NCBI GenBank assembly: GCA_012274445.1
Contig: JAAROD010000033.1
Span: 1 to 64,000, forward strand
Direction of reading: 5' to 3'
Source of the DNA: Sclerotiophoma versabilis
Taxonomy: Eukaryota; Ascomycota; Dothideomycetes; Pleosporales; Didymellaceae
DNA length: 64,000 nucleotides
The notes under the pieces: generated by a model
What the model saw: the letters and a program-made list of their open reading frames with translations, nothing else
Told to the model about the DNA's origin: nothing
The model's database searches: none
Part shown: positions 24,389 to 35,469 of the stretch, in pieces
How positions within the stretch are numbered: the first letter of the stretch is position 1
Layout: each line of letters opens with the position of its first letter
Made by a program: the position numbers and the translations under genes

Positions 24389-25049
24389 TCACTGCGCCGC
24401 ATATCTAAGACTGTAAAAATGACATCGTATAGACCATCCAAGCAAAGCCAGACCTAGTCCTCCAGCACTTGACGCGCTTAGTCGGGCTCCTGACCCTGTA
24501 CTGACAGCTGTCTGGGCCGCTCTTCCTGGAGCCAACAAAGTGCTTGTTTCTCTGACTGTTGAGGTCGCCACTTGCTTCACTGCTGAGACGGTGATTTGAA
24601 CAAGAGCTGTTGCGGAGGGAGCATAGGATGTGCTAGAGAAAGAACAGGCGGACATGATGTTATCCATATCTGCCCAAGATCAGCTATCACCAACCACAGA
24701 CTTATCCAGGGTCACAAAGGCAAGACTACTCACCATCAGTGGTCCCATTTCCATACTGCTGTATGCAACTGGCGCATAGCGCTGCAATAGATGCTACGTT
24801 GAAGCTCTTGTTCTTGCACACGCATTGCGCTTCAACGGGCTCATCATGTTCTGCGACGTCGCTGTCATCTTTAGCGCCACTGTTCTCCATTATCCCTGGG
24901 TCAACGTCACAGGTGTTCGTCAATTGAACAACTGGCTGGCAGATGGTTGCACAAGAACTTGGCACGTCGGCAGCACCAAGTTCTCCAGCAACAGAGGTGG
25001 AAGCGAAAAGAGCGCTTTGAATGAGAAAAAATAATGCAAGAGCGTGCAT
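24389..25049 (-). CDS. Small secreted eight-cysteine protein, CFEM-like
   Basis: Two exons on the minus strand: 25049-24734 and 24669-24389, with a 64-bp GT-AG intron (24670-24733, GTGAGT...GCAG), giving 198 residues. The Met at 25049 is preferred over the in-frame Met at 25097 because it directly starts a signal peptide (MHALALFFLIQSALFAS, cleavage near 21-22). The mature part has eight cysteines at 33, 37, 47, 76, 78, 92, 95 and 114 in a C-x3-C-x9-C...C-x-C-x13-C-x2-C...C pattern resembling CFEM domains, but with an acidic insertion (about 52-75) after the third Cys and a short C-x2-C. A Ser/Thr-rich stretch (117-165) and GSGA/SASSAGG followed by a short hydrophobic run resemble a GPI-anchor region. 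The last 15 residues are polar, which is unusual for GPI signals. Likely a cell-wall or extracellular protein; role unknown. It escaped RIP. Confidence 0.82.
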
Positions 25050-25700
25050 GGTTTGATATATTGCGTGCGACAAAGACACGCCAGAATATCTTTTCATGAA
25101 AATCGCACTGCATACAACGTATGCCGGCCTGTATAAATACAGTCTGAATGTGCAGTTTTGTCATTTCAAAGAGATGTTACACATTGTCTGACGGTTCTGC
25201 GACGAACGTGCAATGATGGCGTAGATCTGGAAGACGGCTGGTTCGGTCGAAAGACGATATAGATGTTTGATAAGTGTTTGAAGCCGGGATTAACGCACTC
25301 CAGCTAACTCACCCCGCATTTGGAGCAAAGTTTAAAGCACAGACGTTTAGAACGAAACTCTCTTCGAGACAGTATCTCCACCCCACCAAACATTTTTTAT
25401 TTTTCTGTCTTACCAGATATCTTATAGTCTTATCCTCGATCTTTAGAGTAATAGTAGTTAATCTTAATACTGTTGCATACAATATAACTGTTTTCATTAC
25501 CGCACTTTTTATGTTGGATTTCGGCGCAGACAGGTTTATCGACCACACTACGATTAATTGTCACTTATCGCACAGGCATATCTGAAACCGTTATCAGCCT
25601 TATTGCCTCTTAGCCAACCCCTAGAAACTAGAACAATCTTTAAAACATTTTTACAACACTTATTCCAGAGCTTTGTTATAGCCTATCTGTTTATATAATT
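25050..25700. other. 5' flank of the secreted-protein gene
   Basis: Non-RIP-mutated, mixed-composition DNA between the start of the secreted-protein gene and the RIP boundary near 25690. It presumably holds the promoter and 5' UTR. Open frames on both strands here (25274-25585, 25309-25548) overlap each other and show no domain or signal, so I do not call a gene. Confidence 0.5.
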
Positions 25701-25931
25701 AACACCCTTAATCTGTAGTTTATAGTATTACTAAACGTATTATTTTATAGGTAGAGCTTATTCTTTCTTATATATTACTCTAGTAAAGAGATACTTAAAT
25801 AGTAAGTAAAATTTAGTAATTAGCTCTAAAGTAAGAAAGTAAGTACTATTAGAGAAAACGCATAGAAATTAATAATTATAAAACTAATATTATAATAAAT
25901 TTTTATAAATATTAGTATTATCTATAACATA

Positions 25932-27787
25932 CCTTATAGATAAATAGTGTACACAGGTAAGCAGCACGCTTTTGCTAAGACTATACTAAAACACTACTTA
26001 TCTACTAATACCTTAACAACAGCGCTAGCTAGATGCGTTAAAAGAAGCTTAGATACAGCTTTTAGTTTAAGCTCTTAGAATTAACTCTAAGCTCTCTATA
26101 GAACACGCTGTAGCTATCTATAACGTTTCTAAAACTATACTACGTAAATAATACACTAGACAACCTTTACATACTAATACTATAGCTAACTTATAGAACC
26201 TAATTAATAGTAAGAAGTAGGTAATTATTAAGTATATACTTAAGCTAGTTACGTAAGGATTTTCCCCTTAGCTTACAGCTATAGCTAATATAGCTAATTC
26301 TTTATACACTAAGCACAGTCTAGGCTATATTAGCCTAAACTAGACTAGTACGTTTTTTAAGTACTAACTAGAGCTTATAATAAAGTTTAATTAAAAGTAT
26401 AACTATAAGATAGCCCTCTGCAAGAGTCCTAAGGTAATCTAGAGCTAGTTTAGCCTAGTAGCTAATATTAAAGCTAAGTAAAGTATTTAGAATAATAATA
26501 CCTATAACTTTAATAAGGCTAGCTTTATAATAGGTGTTATATTAATAAAGGTAGTTATTATAGCTTTAGAGTAATAAGAATAGCTAAAAGTAGTCTAGCT
26601 AGGTAATAAAGAGTAGATAACAGTTATATAGGGCGTTAATACTAAAGGTTAGGCTATTCTACTCTTTATTATCTTTAAGGTGCGCTACTACCTCTCTTTC
26701 TAGTATAATGAGGGGGACCTACTATAGAATTAGGAGATTAGAGTCTCTAATAATAGCTAGACTACTAATAAGCTTAGTCTAGACTAGCTAAAGTACTTTA
26801 ACACACATATAAAGGAGCGTGCTGTTAGTACCTACTATCTACTAGTTATTAATAGCTATAAGAGCTATAACTTACTTATATTCTAGTAATACTAGAAGAA
26901 TAATAAAATTATTACTACCTAAATACCTTCTTACTTATTACACCTTATACAGCCTCTTAATATAGGTTGTTTTATTTATTTAAAGAAGGTATATAGGTGC
27001 TAAGCTAAAAACCTTATCTATAACTAGATTAACTATATTATAAAGGTTAAGTTCCTACTATACTTTGTAGCAGCCTTTAAGGCTTTATTTACCTCTACTA
27101 ATATCTAAGAAGGGTTCTAAGGGGCTAGACTAGTCCTATTTAACCTAAAGTAGATTATATTAACTCTTATTATAAAGCTACGCACTCTATTACTATAACT
27201 CTCAATTAATAACACACCCTAGTAGTTATAGACCCCTAGTAATACTCTAGAACTTAGGTTATAATTAATACTTATTAAGACAAGAATTTAGAGGTATATA
27301 GATAGCCTACCTAGCTCTATAGTTAAGGCGTTTAAGAAGGTCTTAGTAGACGTAGTAATAATTATATATAAGCTAGTGTTAGTATAATAGAAGATTACTA
27401 GGCTTTAAGTAGTAAATACAGCTACCTTATACTAGAAATTATATAAGAAGAAGTAAATTATAGTAGAAGAGACCCTTATAGTTAAAGAGGGCTAGTAGAT
27501 AACTACTCTTAAAGAGTTTAGGGTGCGTAGTAATAGTAAGAAGTAGTAGAAGAGAGTACACGCTAAAGAGGCTAAGTCTTTCTAATAATACTATAGATAG
27601 TATAGAGAGACTAGATATAATATATAAACGTATAAGAATAAAGTAGAAGAGGTCTCTAAGTAATATTAGAGGTTATTCTACTCTATATAGTGTTAGAGTA
27701 GGTTATTATAGGCTATAATAGGGTAGGCTTTAGTATAGTCTTAGTAAAAGCGTACTGCTTACCTGTGTGCACTGCTTACCTATAAGG
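25932..27787 (+). mobile_element. Fot1/pogo-like DNA transposon, copy 1
   Basis: An 1856-bp element with terminal inverted repeats of about 55-58 bp (CCTTATAG...; right end ...CTATAAGG) flanked by TA on both sides (25930-25931, 27788-27789), the Tc1/mariner target duplication. Each TIR contains GGTAAGCAG-type sequence twice, about 17 bp apart, likely a doubled transposase-binding site. Between them a plus-strand transposase ghost is readable, including VINSYKSHN (family core VIDGYKSHN, catalytic Asp now Asn) and LLQPLNIGCF. Stops at former Gln/Trp codons make it inactive. RIP is milder than in copy 3. Confidence 0.9.
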
Positions 27788-28079
27788 TATATTAGTAGAT
27801 AATCTAACAGTAATAATATAATTCTTATAAGCTAACCTAGATAAACTAGTAAGTAAGTAAGATAGATAACTATATAAGTAGCTATAATCCTAAATTAATA
27901 AACTTAGAAGGATACTAAGAAATAATACTTATCTAGAAACCTAAGAAAGAAGTTAATAAAAAAATTTCTCTAGTTCTACCCCTTTAAGTAACTACTAAAA
28001 TTATACTATCTAATAGGCTAAAAAGCCTAGACTTCCTAATATAGAAGTATATAATAAAGAATTATTAATAAGCTTATAG

Positions 28080-28165
28080 TATAATAGTTAGGTAATTAAA
28101 TAATTAATTAGTGCCTATCTATCTAGACATAATTACTGTTTATATATAAAGGAAATAATATTAGT
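28080..28165 (+). repeat. Repeat segment shared with 58600-58690
   Basis: About 85 bp beginning near TTAATTAGTGCCTATCTA and including TATATATAAAGGAAAT resembles 58600-58690 (TTAATTAGTGTCTATCTA ... TATATATAGGAAAT). It may be a fragment of a shared LTR with a TATA box; its element of origin is unknown. Confidence 0.5.
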
Positions 28166-30412
28166 TATATAACTCTAGAATTAAGCTTATAGGTAGTAGT
28201 AGGTCTGCTTAACTATAGTAAGCTTAACTACTAAGCTTCTTTAGAGTTAGCTATAAGCTTAGGCACACAGGCTTATACTTTAGGTAATACCTAGCCCTAA
28301 TATACTAACACCTTACTTAGCCTAGTAGTAAGCTAGCAGCTTACTTATATAATAAGAATTGTATAAATAATATCTTTAATAAAAGATAAAGGTATAAGCT
28401 AAGCTATATAAGAACTAGCTAATATACTCTACTAAGAAGAACTAAGTTAACTATATAATTATTTATATAACTAGTTAAGTATTTAATACTCTATCTCTAA
28501 TAATAATAGGCCTTATAGATAGTACTACTCTACTAATACTTAATAAGGCCTAGGTATACCTTAATAGGTTTTTTAAGAACTCTACTACTTAGAAGAAAGC
28601 TATTAAGTACTTATGTATAAATAAATAAGATAAAAATAACTTTAATCTATATATTTAGAAGTTTAACCTAAAGCTATAAGAGGTAGTCTTAGACAGAGTA
28701 AGCTATACTTAGAAGATTAACTATCTTAAGTATAGTTTAAATAGTAAGCTATTAAGAGCCTAAGCTAGATATTAACTACCTAGACTTAAGACGTATAAAC
28801 AGTTTATACTATATACTAGAATAACCTAGAAGAACCTTAAGGCTGTAGATAGGATTATAGGTAACAGCTACTCTACCTAGATATATAACCTAACTCTCTA
28901 GAAACCTTAATAAAGAAATAGTAATAAAATAAACTAGTAGCCTATAGTAGGTGCTTACTAGCCCTATATAAAGAAGAGAGAGTACTAGAAAATATAAGAA
29001 GAACTTTAGAAAAGAAGAGTAATAGGCACCTACCTAAAGTATAGTAATAAAGGCTATATAGTATAGAATTATAAAAAGAGAGTACCTTTTAGCTTACCTT
29101 CCTGTACAGATAAGTAGAAAGTAACTACTAGAACTTCTAGAGTTACTTCTACCTAACCTACTAAAGAGACGTCTTCCTCTAAAGATAAGAGAAAAGACTA
29201 GCCCTAGCTAAAAGTTATACACTAAGGCCTCTTTAATAAGTTCTAAAGCCTATACAAACTATACATTCTTTACTCTATTAACTAGCTATAATAATACCTC
29301 TAATAATCTATATAATTATTAACATAACTATATAAGCTACTACTATAACTAATAATAATTACTATACCTATTACCTAGTAAATAAATAGTTTATATAGAG
29401 AATAAACTTACTATATATACTAATTACTCCTATTAGAATAGAAGAAGTAAATAACTAAGTAAGTAAGATTTCTAAGATTATAGAATCTACTCTTAATATT
29501 AAAGGCGTATAATAGCTATAAGTAGTAGTATATATTAGCCTATTTATATATAAGTATAATATAATCTTAGAAAAGACCTAGCTAGAGAATATTAGAGAAG
29601 TTATTAACTACTAAGAAAGATTACTATAAATAAAGTAATATAAAGTTACTATATAAAGTACTAAAGTGCTTACCTCTCTAAACTACTACTCTATATTAGT
29701 AGTAGCCTTCTAGTACTATATATAAAAGAGCTATAAGAAAAACTCTAGAGTTTAAGTTTTTACTGCTTACATGTTAGATATCTAGAAGGCTTTAAAACCT
29801 AAGACCTAGATAATAAAAGAAGAAGTATAAGCTATACTCTCTATACATCTATAATTATATATTTAGCTGTTTATTCTAGAAGAATAAATAAGCTACTACT
29901 ATATAGAGGCCTAAAGTTAGATTATATAATTAAGCTAAATAAAGTAAATAGAAAGAGTTTAAAAGTACTATATAGCTAATTCTATATAATATCTAGAAAT
30001 AAGCTTCTTATCTTATACTATACGCTACTAAACCTGCTTAAAAAGAAGTTTATTAAAGCTAGTAACTTACTAGCAGCCTTACTAGTACTATTTATATAGA
30101 AACTAGAAAGTAGACTATACTTTTATATATACTATAGAGCGCTTAATACCTTTATAAAGAAGAATTAATACTTTCTTCTACTAATTAAAAAAACTCTAAA
30201 CCTAATTAAATAAGCTACCTAGTATATAAAGCTAGATATTACTACTACTTTCTATAGAATTAGAATATCTAAGGAATAGAAAAAGATAACTACCTTCTAT
30301 ATAAGGTTTAGATTATATAAATAGCTTATAATACTATTTAGATTAGTAAATACTCTAAGTACTTTTTAAAGGTATATTAACTAGGCCCTAAGAGACTTTC
30401 TAAATAACCTTA

Positions 30413-30868
30413 TATTATATAGTAGAGAAGACCTACTTAGTAGCCTAAATTTAGAGTGTAAATATATATATATTTTTACCCTATTTTAGCTATAATAGTT
30501 ATAAGCCTAGATACTAATACTGTGTAAGCAGAGGCTACGTAGATTTAGAGTTAAGTAGGTAACTAAAGCTAAGGTAACTAGTAGTAAAGATCCCTATTAT
30601 ACTTACCTAAGTTATACTATAGCTGCTTAGTACTAAATAGTATAGTTAGCTAAATAGGTATTAGGCCTGTCTCTACTATAAAAGTCTAAGGGACTCTTAG
30701 CTATAACTCTATAGGCACACAGCTAGCCTTACTATATAGTCTCTACTTTTAAGCTGTTTCTCTACCTTAAACATAAGAAGGTATATTACACAGTAGAGAA
30801 GGCCTACTTAGTAGCCTAAATTTAGGGTGTAAATGTATATACATTTTTACCCTATTTTAGCTATAACA
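30413..30868 (+). mobile_element. TRIM A: miniature LTR retrotransposon in Gypsy-2 RT
   Basis: A 456-bp element with two 85-bp direct terminal repeats (30413-30497 and 30784-30868) that begin TATTA (unmutated TGTTACACAGTAG) and end ..TAACA. It is flanked by the 5-bp target duplication CCTTA (30408-30412, 30869-30873). Directly after the left repeat comes GTTATAAGCCTAG (30498-30510), the same site as in Copia-1, fitting a primer-binding site complementary to the anticodon region of initiator tRNA-Met after RIP. The 286-bp interior has no coding capacity. It splits the Gypsy-2 reverse transcriptase just ahead of the catalytic motif. Confidence 0.93.
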
Positions 30869-33800
30869 CCTTACCTCTATATACTTAAATAATACTCTTA
30901 TCTTTACTAAAGATTTCTTATAGAAATATTATAAATATATATAATAAGTAGTTAAACGCCTATAGAAAGCTAGACTATACTTAGAAATTAATAAATATAA
31001 ATTTAATATCTAATATATAAAGTACCTTAGCTTTATTCTAAAGAATAAAAAGAAGATTTCTATAAATTCTAAAAAGGTATAAGTAATTAAGAAGTAGTAA
31101 GCTTTAACTACTATTAAGAGTATATAAGAGTTTCTAGAATTTACTAATTTCTATAAAAAGTTTATTAAGAACTTTACTATTCTATTAAAGCTACTTATAC
31201 AGCTTATAAAGAAAGAATTACTATTCTAATAAAAGAAGAAAAAAGAGTAAGCCTTCCTAGCCTTAAAGAAAGCCTTTTTATTAAATAAGATACTTACTAC
31301 CTTAGACCTAGAAGAAAAGGCTATAATTAAATATAATTCCTCTAGCTTTACTATAGATACTACCCTCTTATAAGAAGATATATTTAGTAACCTCTATATA
31401 GTTATATATCTCTTATAAAAGTTTCTCCCTTATAAAGTAAACTACTCTATCTATAATAAGAAACTTCTAGTAGTAATCTTCTACTTATAGAAATAGGACA
31501 CTAAACTCTAAAGTATATAAGAGTTTAAAGTTATTACTAACTATAAGAACCTTAAGTACTTTACTAAGAAACAAAAGCTTACTAAAAGACACGTATAATA
31601 GGCTTAAATTATATTCTAGTTTAGTAATATAAAGATCTACTATAGACTAGAAAAAGAGAACGTAAAAATAGACGCCCTGTTAACAAGAGACTAAGATATA
31701 CTCTAAGGAGAAGATAATAAGTAGCTTACTAGTAGAGAGTTTATTATACTTATACTATCCTATTAATAGAACCTTACCTACACTGCTCCTGTATAAACAC
31801 CTACTCTTACTATAGATAATACTATCTTATTAGACACCTTACCTTAGCTACTACTCCTAGATAACTTAAAAGCTTATTTCTAGGACTAAGCTGTAGAAGA
31901 TAATAAGATATACTTAGCTTTATAATAAGCTATTAAGAACAGCATAAGATCTCTAAACACTATTATAAAAAAGATAGTAGTATCCTTAAGTAACTATATA
32001 GTAATAGATAATAATAAACTCTAGTAGAGAAATAGAACCTAGGTACTAAATAGTAAACCTATCTATACAGGTATTATATAATAAGTATATCTTATAGTCT
32101 AGACAGGACACCCTAGAAGAGAAGAAACCTACTATATAATAGTAAGGATGTAGTACTAGCTAGAGATAAGTAAAGATAACTATTACTTTATACAGAACTA
32201 TAATATTTATTAACAAAGTACCCCTTAGAGAGATAGAAAACATAGTTACCTATAACTATTACTAGTGCCTAGCTGTACGTAGTAAGACCTTATAGTTAAT
32301 TTTATTACTAGTCTTTTACTTTTCTTAGGTTATATAAACTTTATAGCTATAAAAGACTAACTAAGTAAGAGTATAATTCTTATCCTCTTAGAGAAGATTA
32401 AAGTAGATAATATTACTTAGGTATTTATATAAGAAGTTTACTAACTATATAGACTTCTATAGTCTATTACCTTAGATAGAGGTACTTAATTTATTAGTAA
32501 ACTCTAAAGAAGAGTATATAAACTTCTAGGTATATAATAGAACCTTTCTACTATATTCTACCTATAAAAAAAATAAACTTACTAAAAGAGCTAATAGTAA
32601 TATTAAAGTAGTAGTATAAACGTACGCAAACTAAGTATATAATAACTAGGCTACACTTACTCTAAAACTAGAACTAATACTTAATACCTATATAAACTTA
32701 ATAACTAGAGTCTTACTCTTCTTTCTTTAATATAGGTTTATAAATATACTATTCTCTCTTAACCTACTATATAACCTAGCTAAAGGTAACCTAATAGATT
32801 ATATACTAGATTTAAAAAAGTAGGCTAAAATAATAATATAAACCTTATACTAAGTAGTAGACTAGGTAATTTTAGTAATAATATACTTTTAATAGTAATA
32901 GAAAGCTTAGGATAACTATATAAAACAACTAGTACCTAAATACTAAGTTAGAGACTAGGTCTAACTAAGCCTAAAGAATATTTAGACTAAAAGATCTAGT
33001 AAAAAGCTAGACTAGAAAAATAGGAAGTTCTAAGTAGCCTATATATAAGACCTCTACTAAGTTAAACTTAATATTCTATAGTAAACTAAGTTCTACTATA
33101 CTAATTTACTATAACCTACTACAACTAACCTACTACTCTTATAATATAATAATTAAGTACTAGAAGTTATTATTATATAAGATAAAGACTAAAAAGAATA
33201 CCTAGAATACTTTATTAAAGATATTATTAATAAACGTGTATAGAATAATTAACTATATTACTAAGTTAAGTAGGTAGGCTATAAAGCTCTAATTTAGAAG
33301 CTAAGAGCTAATATTATTAATACTAAAGCCTATAGAAGTTAGATAGCTTATATAAGAAATATACAGCTACCTATAGAAAGACTAGCTAGAAACTAGAGGA
33401 AGACTCTTACCTATATTATAAATAGTAATTATATAGAAGAACTATATATAGTACTAAGAGCCTACTTAGTATTACTAAAGTATTCCTCCTCTATAAAGGC
33501 TATAATAGCCTGTTTATTAGAATAACTAAAGGTATTAGAAGTACTATTAGTAGACTTAGAAGAAGTACCTATATAAGAGGTAGTAAAGTAGTAATAAGTA
33601 CTACTATTACTCTATATATAGTTAGAATAAGCTCTATTCTACTATCTAGTAATAGATATATAGCTAAGAAAAGCTGTAAATCTTCTTTTACCCTAAATAG
33701 TAGTAGTATAGTTATTAGTATAACTAGTAAGGTTAATAGTACTATAGAAGTAAATAATAAAGGCCTTAAAGTAGAAGAGGTACTAGGTAAGTAGCTAATA

Positions 33801-34768
33801 AGTATAAACAGTTGTATAAGTAATAATAAAAGATTAATTATAAATTTATAACTAAATATAGTATTATTTAGAGACTAGTTATAAAAGTAGAGAAAGTAGT
33901 TTATAATATAATAGATATTAATCTATATAGAATATTAGTAAAGGAAAAATCTATAAAATAGAAGAGTACTATATAGAAGTAAATATAAGAATCTAGTAGA
34001 GCTTATTAGTAATAGTATTATCTATAATATACTATATAGTATAGTACTAGTTAAAGTTAGTAGAACTTTAAGAAATATTAATATTAGCTAGAATAATACT
34101 TCTAGTAGTTATATAAGTAATATGCTAGTAAGTAATATTAATAAGGTAGTTAAAGGTAGTAGAGTAAGTGCTGTTTATAGAGCTACTAGTAGAACCTTAA
34201 AAATAGTTAAGGCTACTACCTAGCTAGCTACTAGAACCCTATATATTATTAGTAGAAGTAGATATAATAATATATAAGAGTAGAAGCTTATTAAAAAGAA
34301 AGACTTCTAAAAAAGTATATAAAACCTATAGAATAATTAATAAATTAAGTATAAAGTAAAGAAGAATAAGAGCTTTTAAAAAGAGGTTTATATAGTTTAT
34401 ATAGAAGACTTAAACTAATATACCTCTACTAAGACTATAAAGGTCTTAAAGGTAAAGTTAATAGACTAATAGTTACTACATAGAAGAGTAATTATAAGTT
34501 AAGTTATAAGATAAAGTAATATAGCTAATTAGAACTACTACTAGTACTAAAGCTATATATAAATATATTATAATTAGCTAGTACTATATAAGTATAAGAA
34601 AAGAAGTGTATATATAATAAGATTATAGCTCTATAGTAAACAATAGATTACCTAATTTAGATACTATACTTTATTTTAAGAATAGTAGCCTATAGGTAAC
34701 TATTTTACTATTATATTACTACTCTAAGTTTTATATATAAGTAAATATATTAAAGTAAAAAAGAGAGG

Positions 34769-35060
34769 TATTATAATAGGCTAAGCTCTAAGTATAAAAG
34801 ACTATATACTAAGCCTATACACGTAAGTTTAAAGTATAGCTTAGTATCTTACTATATCTTATATAAGAAGAGATAATTTTTTTTTTCTTTTCTATCTTTC
34901 TACTTCTATAGTATAGAATAAATATATACTTATTAGAAGGCTACTTTAACTCTTAATAATATTTAACTTAGTTAATTAAGTTTATCTATAGAATCTTAAC
35001 CCTAACTCTTAAGCTAGATAGTCTACTCTATACTACTTATTATTACCTTCTATTATTATA
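34769..35060 (+). repeat. Left part of Gypsy-2 3' LTR (split by Copia-1)
   Basis: Starts TATTATAATAGG after the purine tract AAGTAAAAAAGAGAGG. From about 34950 it aligns with the 3' half of the Gypsy-1/solo LTR (shared AAGCTAGATAGTCTACTCTA), but its first half differs, so it is a related LTR subfamily. It breaks at 35060, where Copia-1 begins, and resumes at 42428. Confidence 0.85.
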
Positions 35061-35469
35061 TATCGCAGTAAAGGTTAATAATTACGTAATTATTAACTAG
35101 AACATAGGTAGATTAGGGAGATTAGATTAATAGATAAGAATAATTAATTAGCCCTACTCTAATTTAGAACTAGCCTAGAGGTAAAATATATATATAGTTA
35201 CACTCTTTTACTATTAAATAAAATAAGAAACTTAATTAACTCTTTTATACCTAGATTAATCTTATCTAGTTATCTTAGCTCTAATAGTTATAAGCCTAGT
35301 ATTATAAAGACTGTATAGTACATTTCCCTGTATACTCTGTATAGCTAGAAAGCTAGATAGGATTAATTATATACTTTTAAATATAACCCTCCTTAATAGT
35401 TAGATAATAGAATCTTATTCCTAACTCTTAACTAGCTAGGTCCTACTTAAAAGCTAATTAGATTAGCTC

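Larger units (their letters stand above)
27791..34768 (+). mobile_element. Gypsy-2 retrotransposon (chromodomain type), RIP-inactivated
   Basis: Internal region of a plus-strand Ty3/Gypsy element. A gag zinc knuckle lies at 29031-29072: C-x2-C-x4-H-x4-C with each Cys/His codon changed to Tyr by RIP. Reverse transcriptase lies at about 30220-31150, interrupted by TRIM A immediately before the YLDD-type motif (now YLNN, about 30880). RNase H lies at about 31250-31700 (ending KIDALLTR). Integrase lies at about 32150-32650 (LDRGT at ~32473). A C-terminal chromodomain lies at about 33180-33300. The 3' LTR follows at 34769. No 5' LTR was found; the left limit is set by pogo copy 1 and is uncertain. 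Confidence 0.85.

Noticed and set aside
24596..25034. Plus-strand frames opposite the secreted-protein gene
   Set aside because: They are antisense to a gene with a signal peptide, ordered cysteines and a spliceable intron; they contain no domain.
25274..25585. 103-codon plus-strand frame upstream of the secreted-protein gene
   Set aside because: It overlaps an antisense frame of similar length, lacks motifs, and lies where the promoter of the secreted-protein gene is expected.
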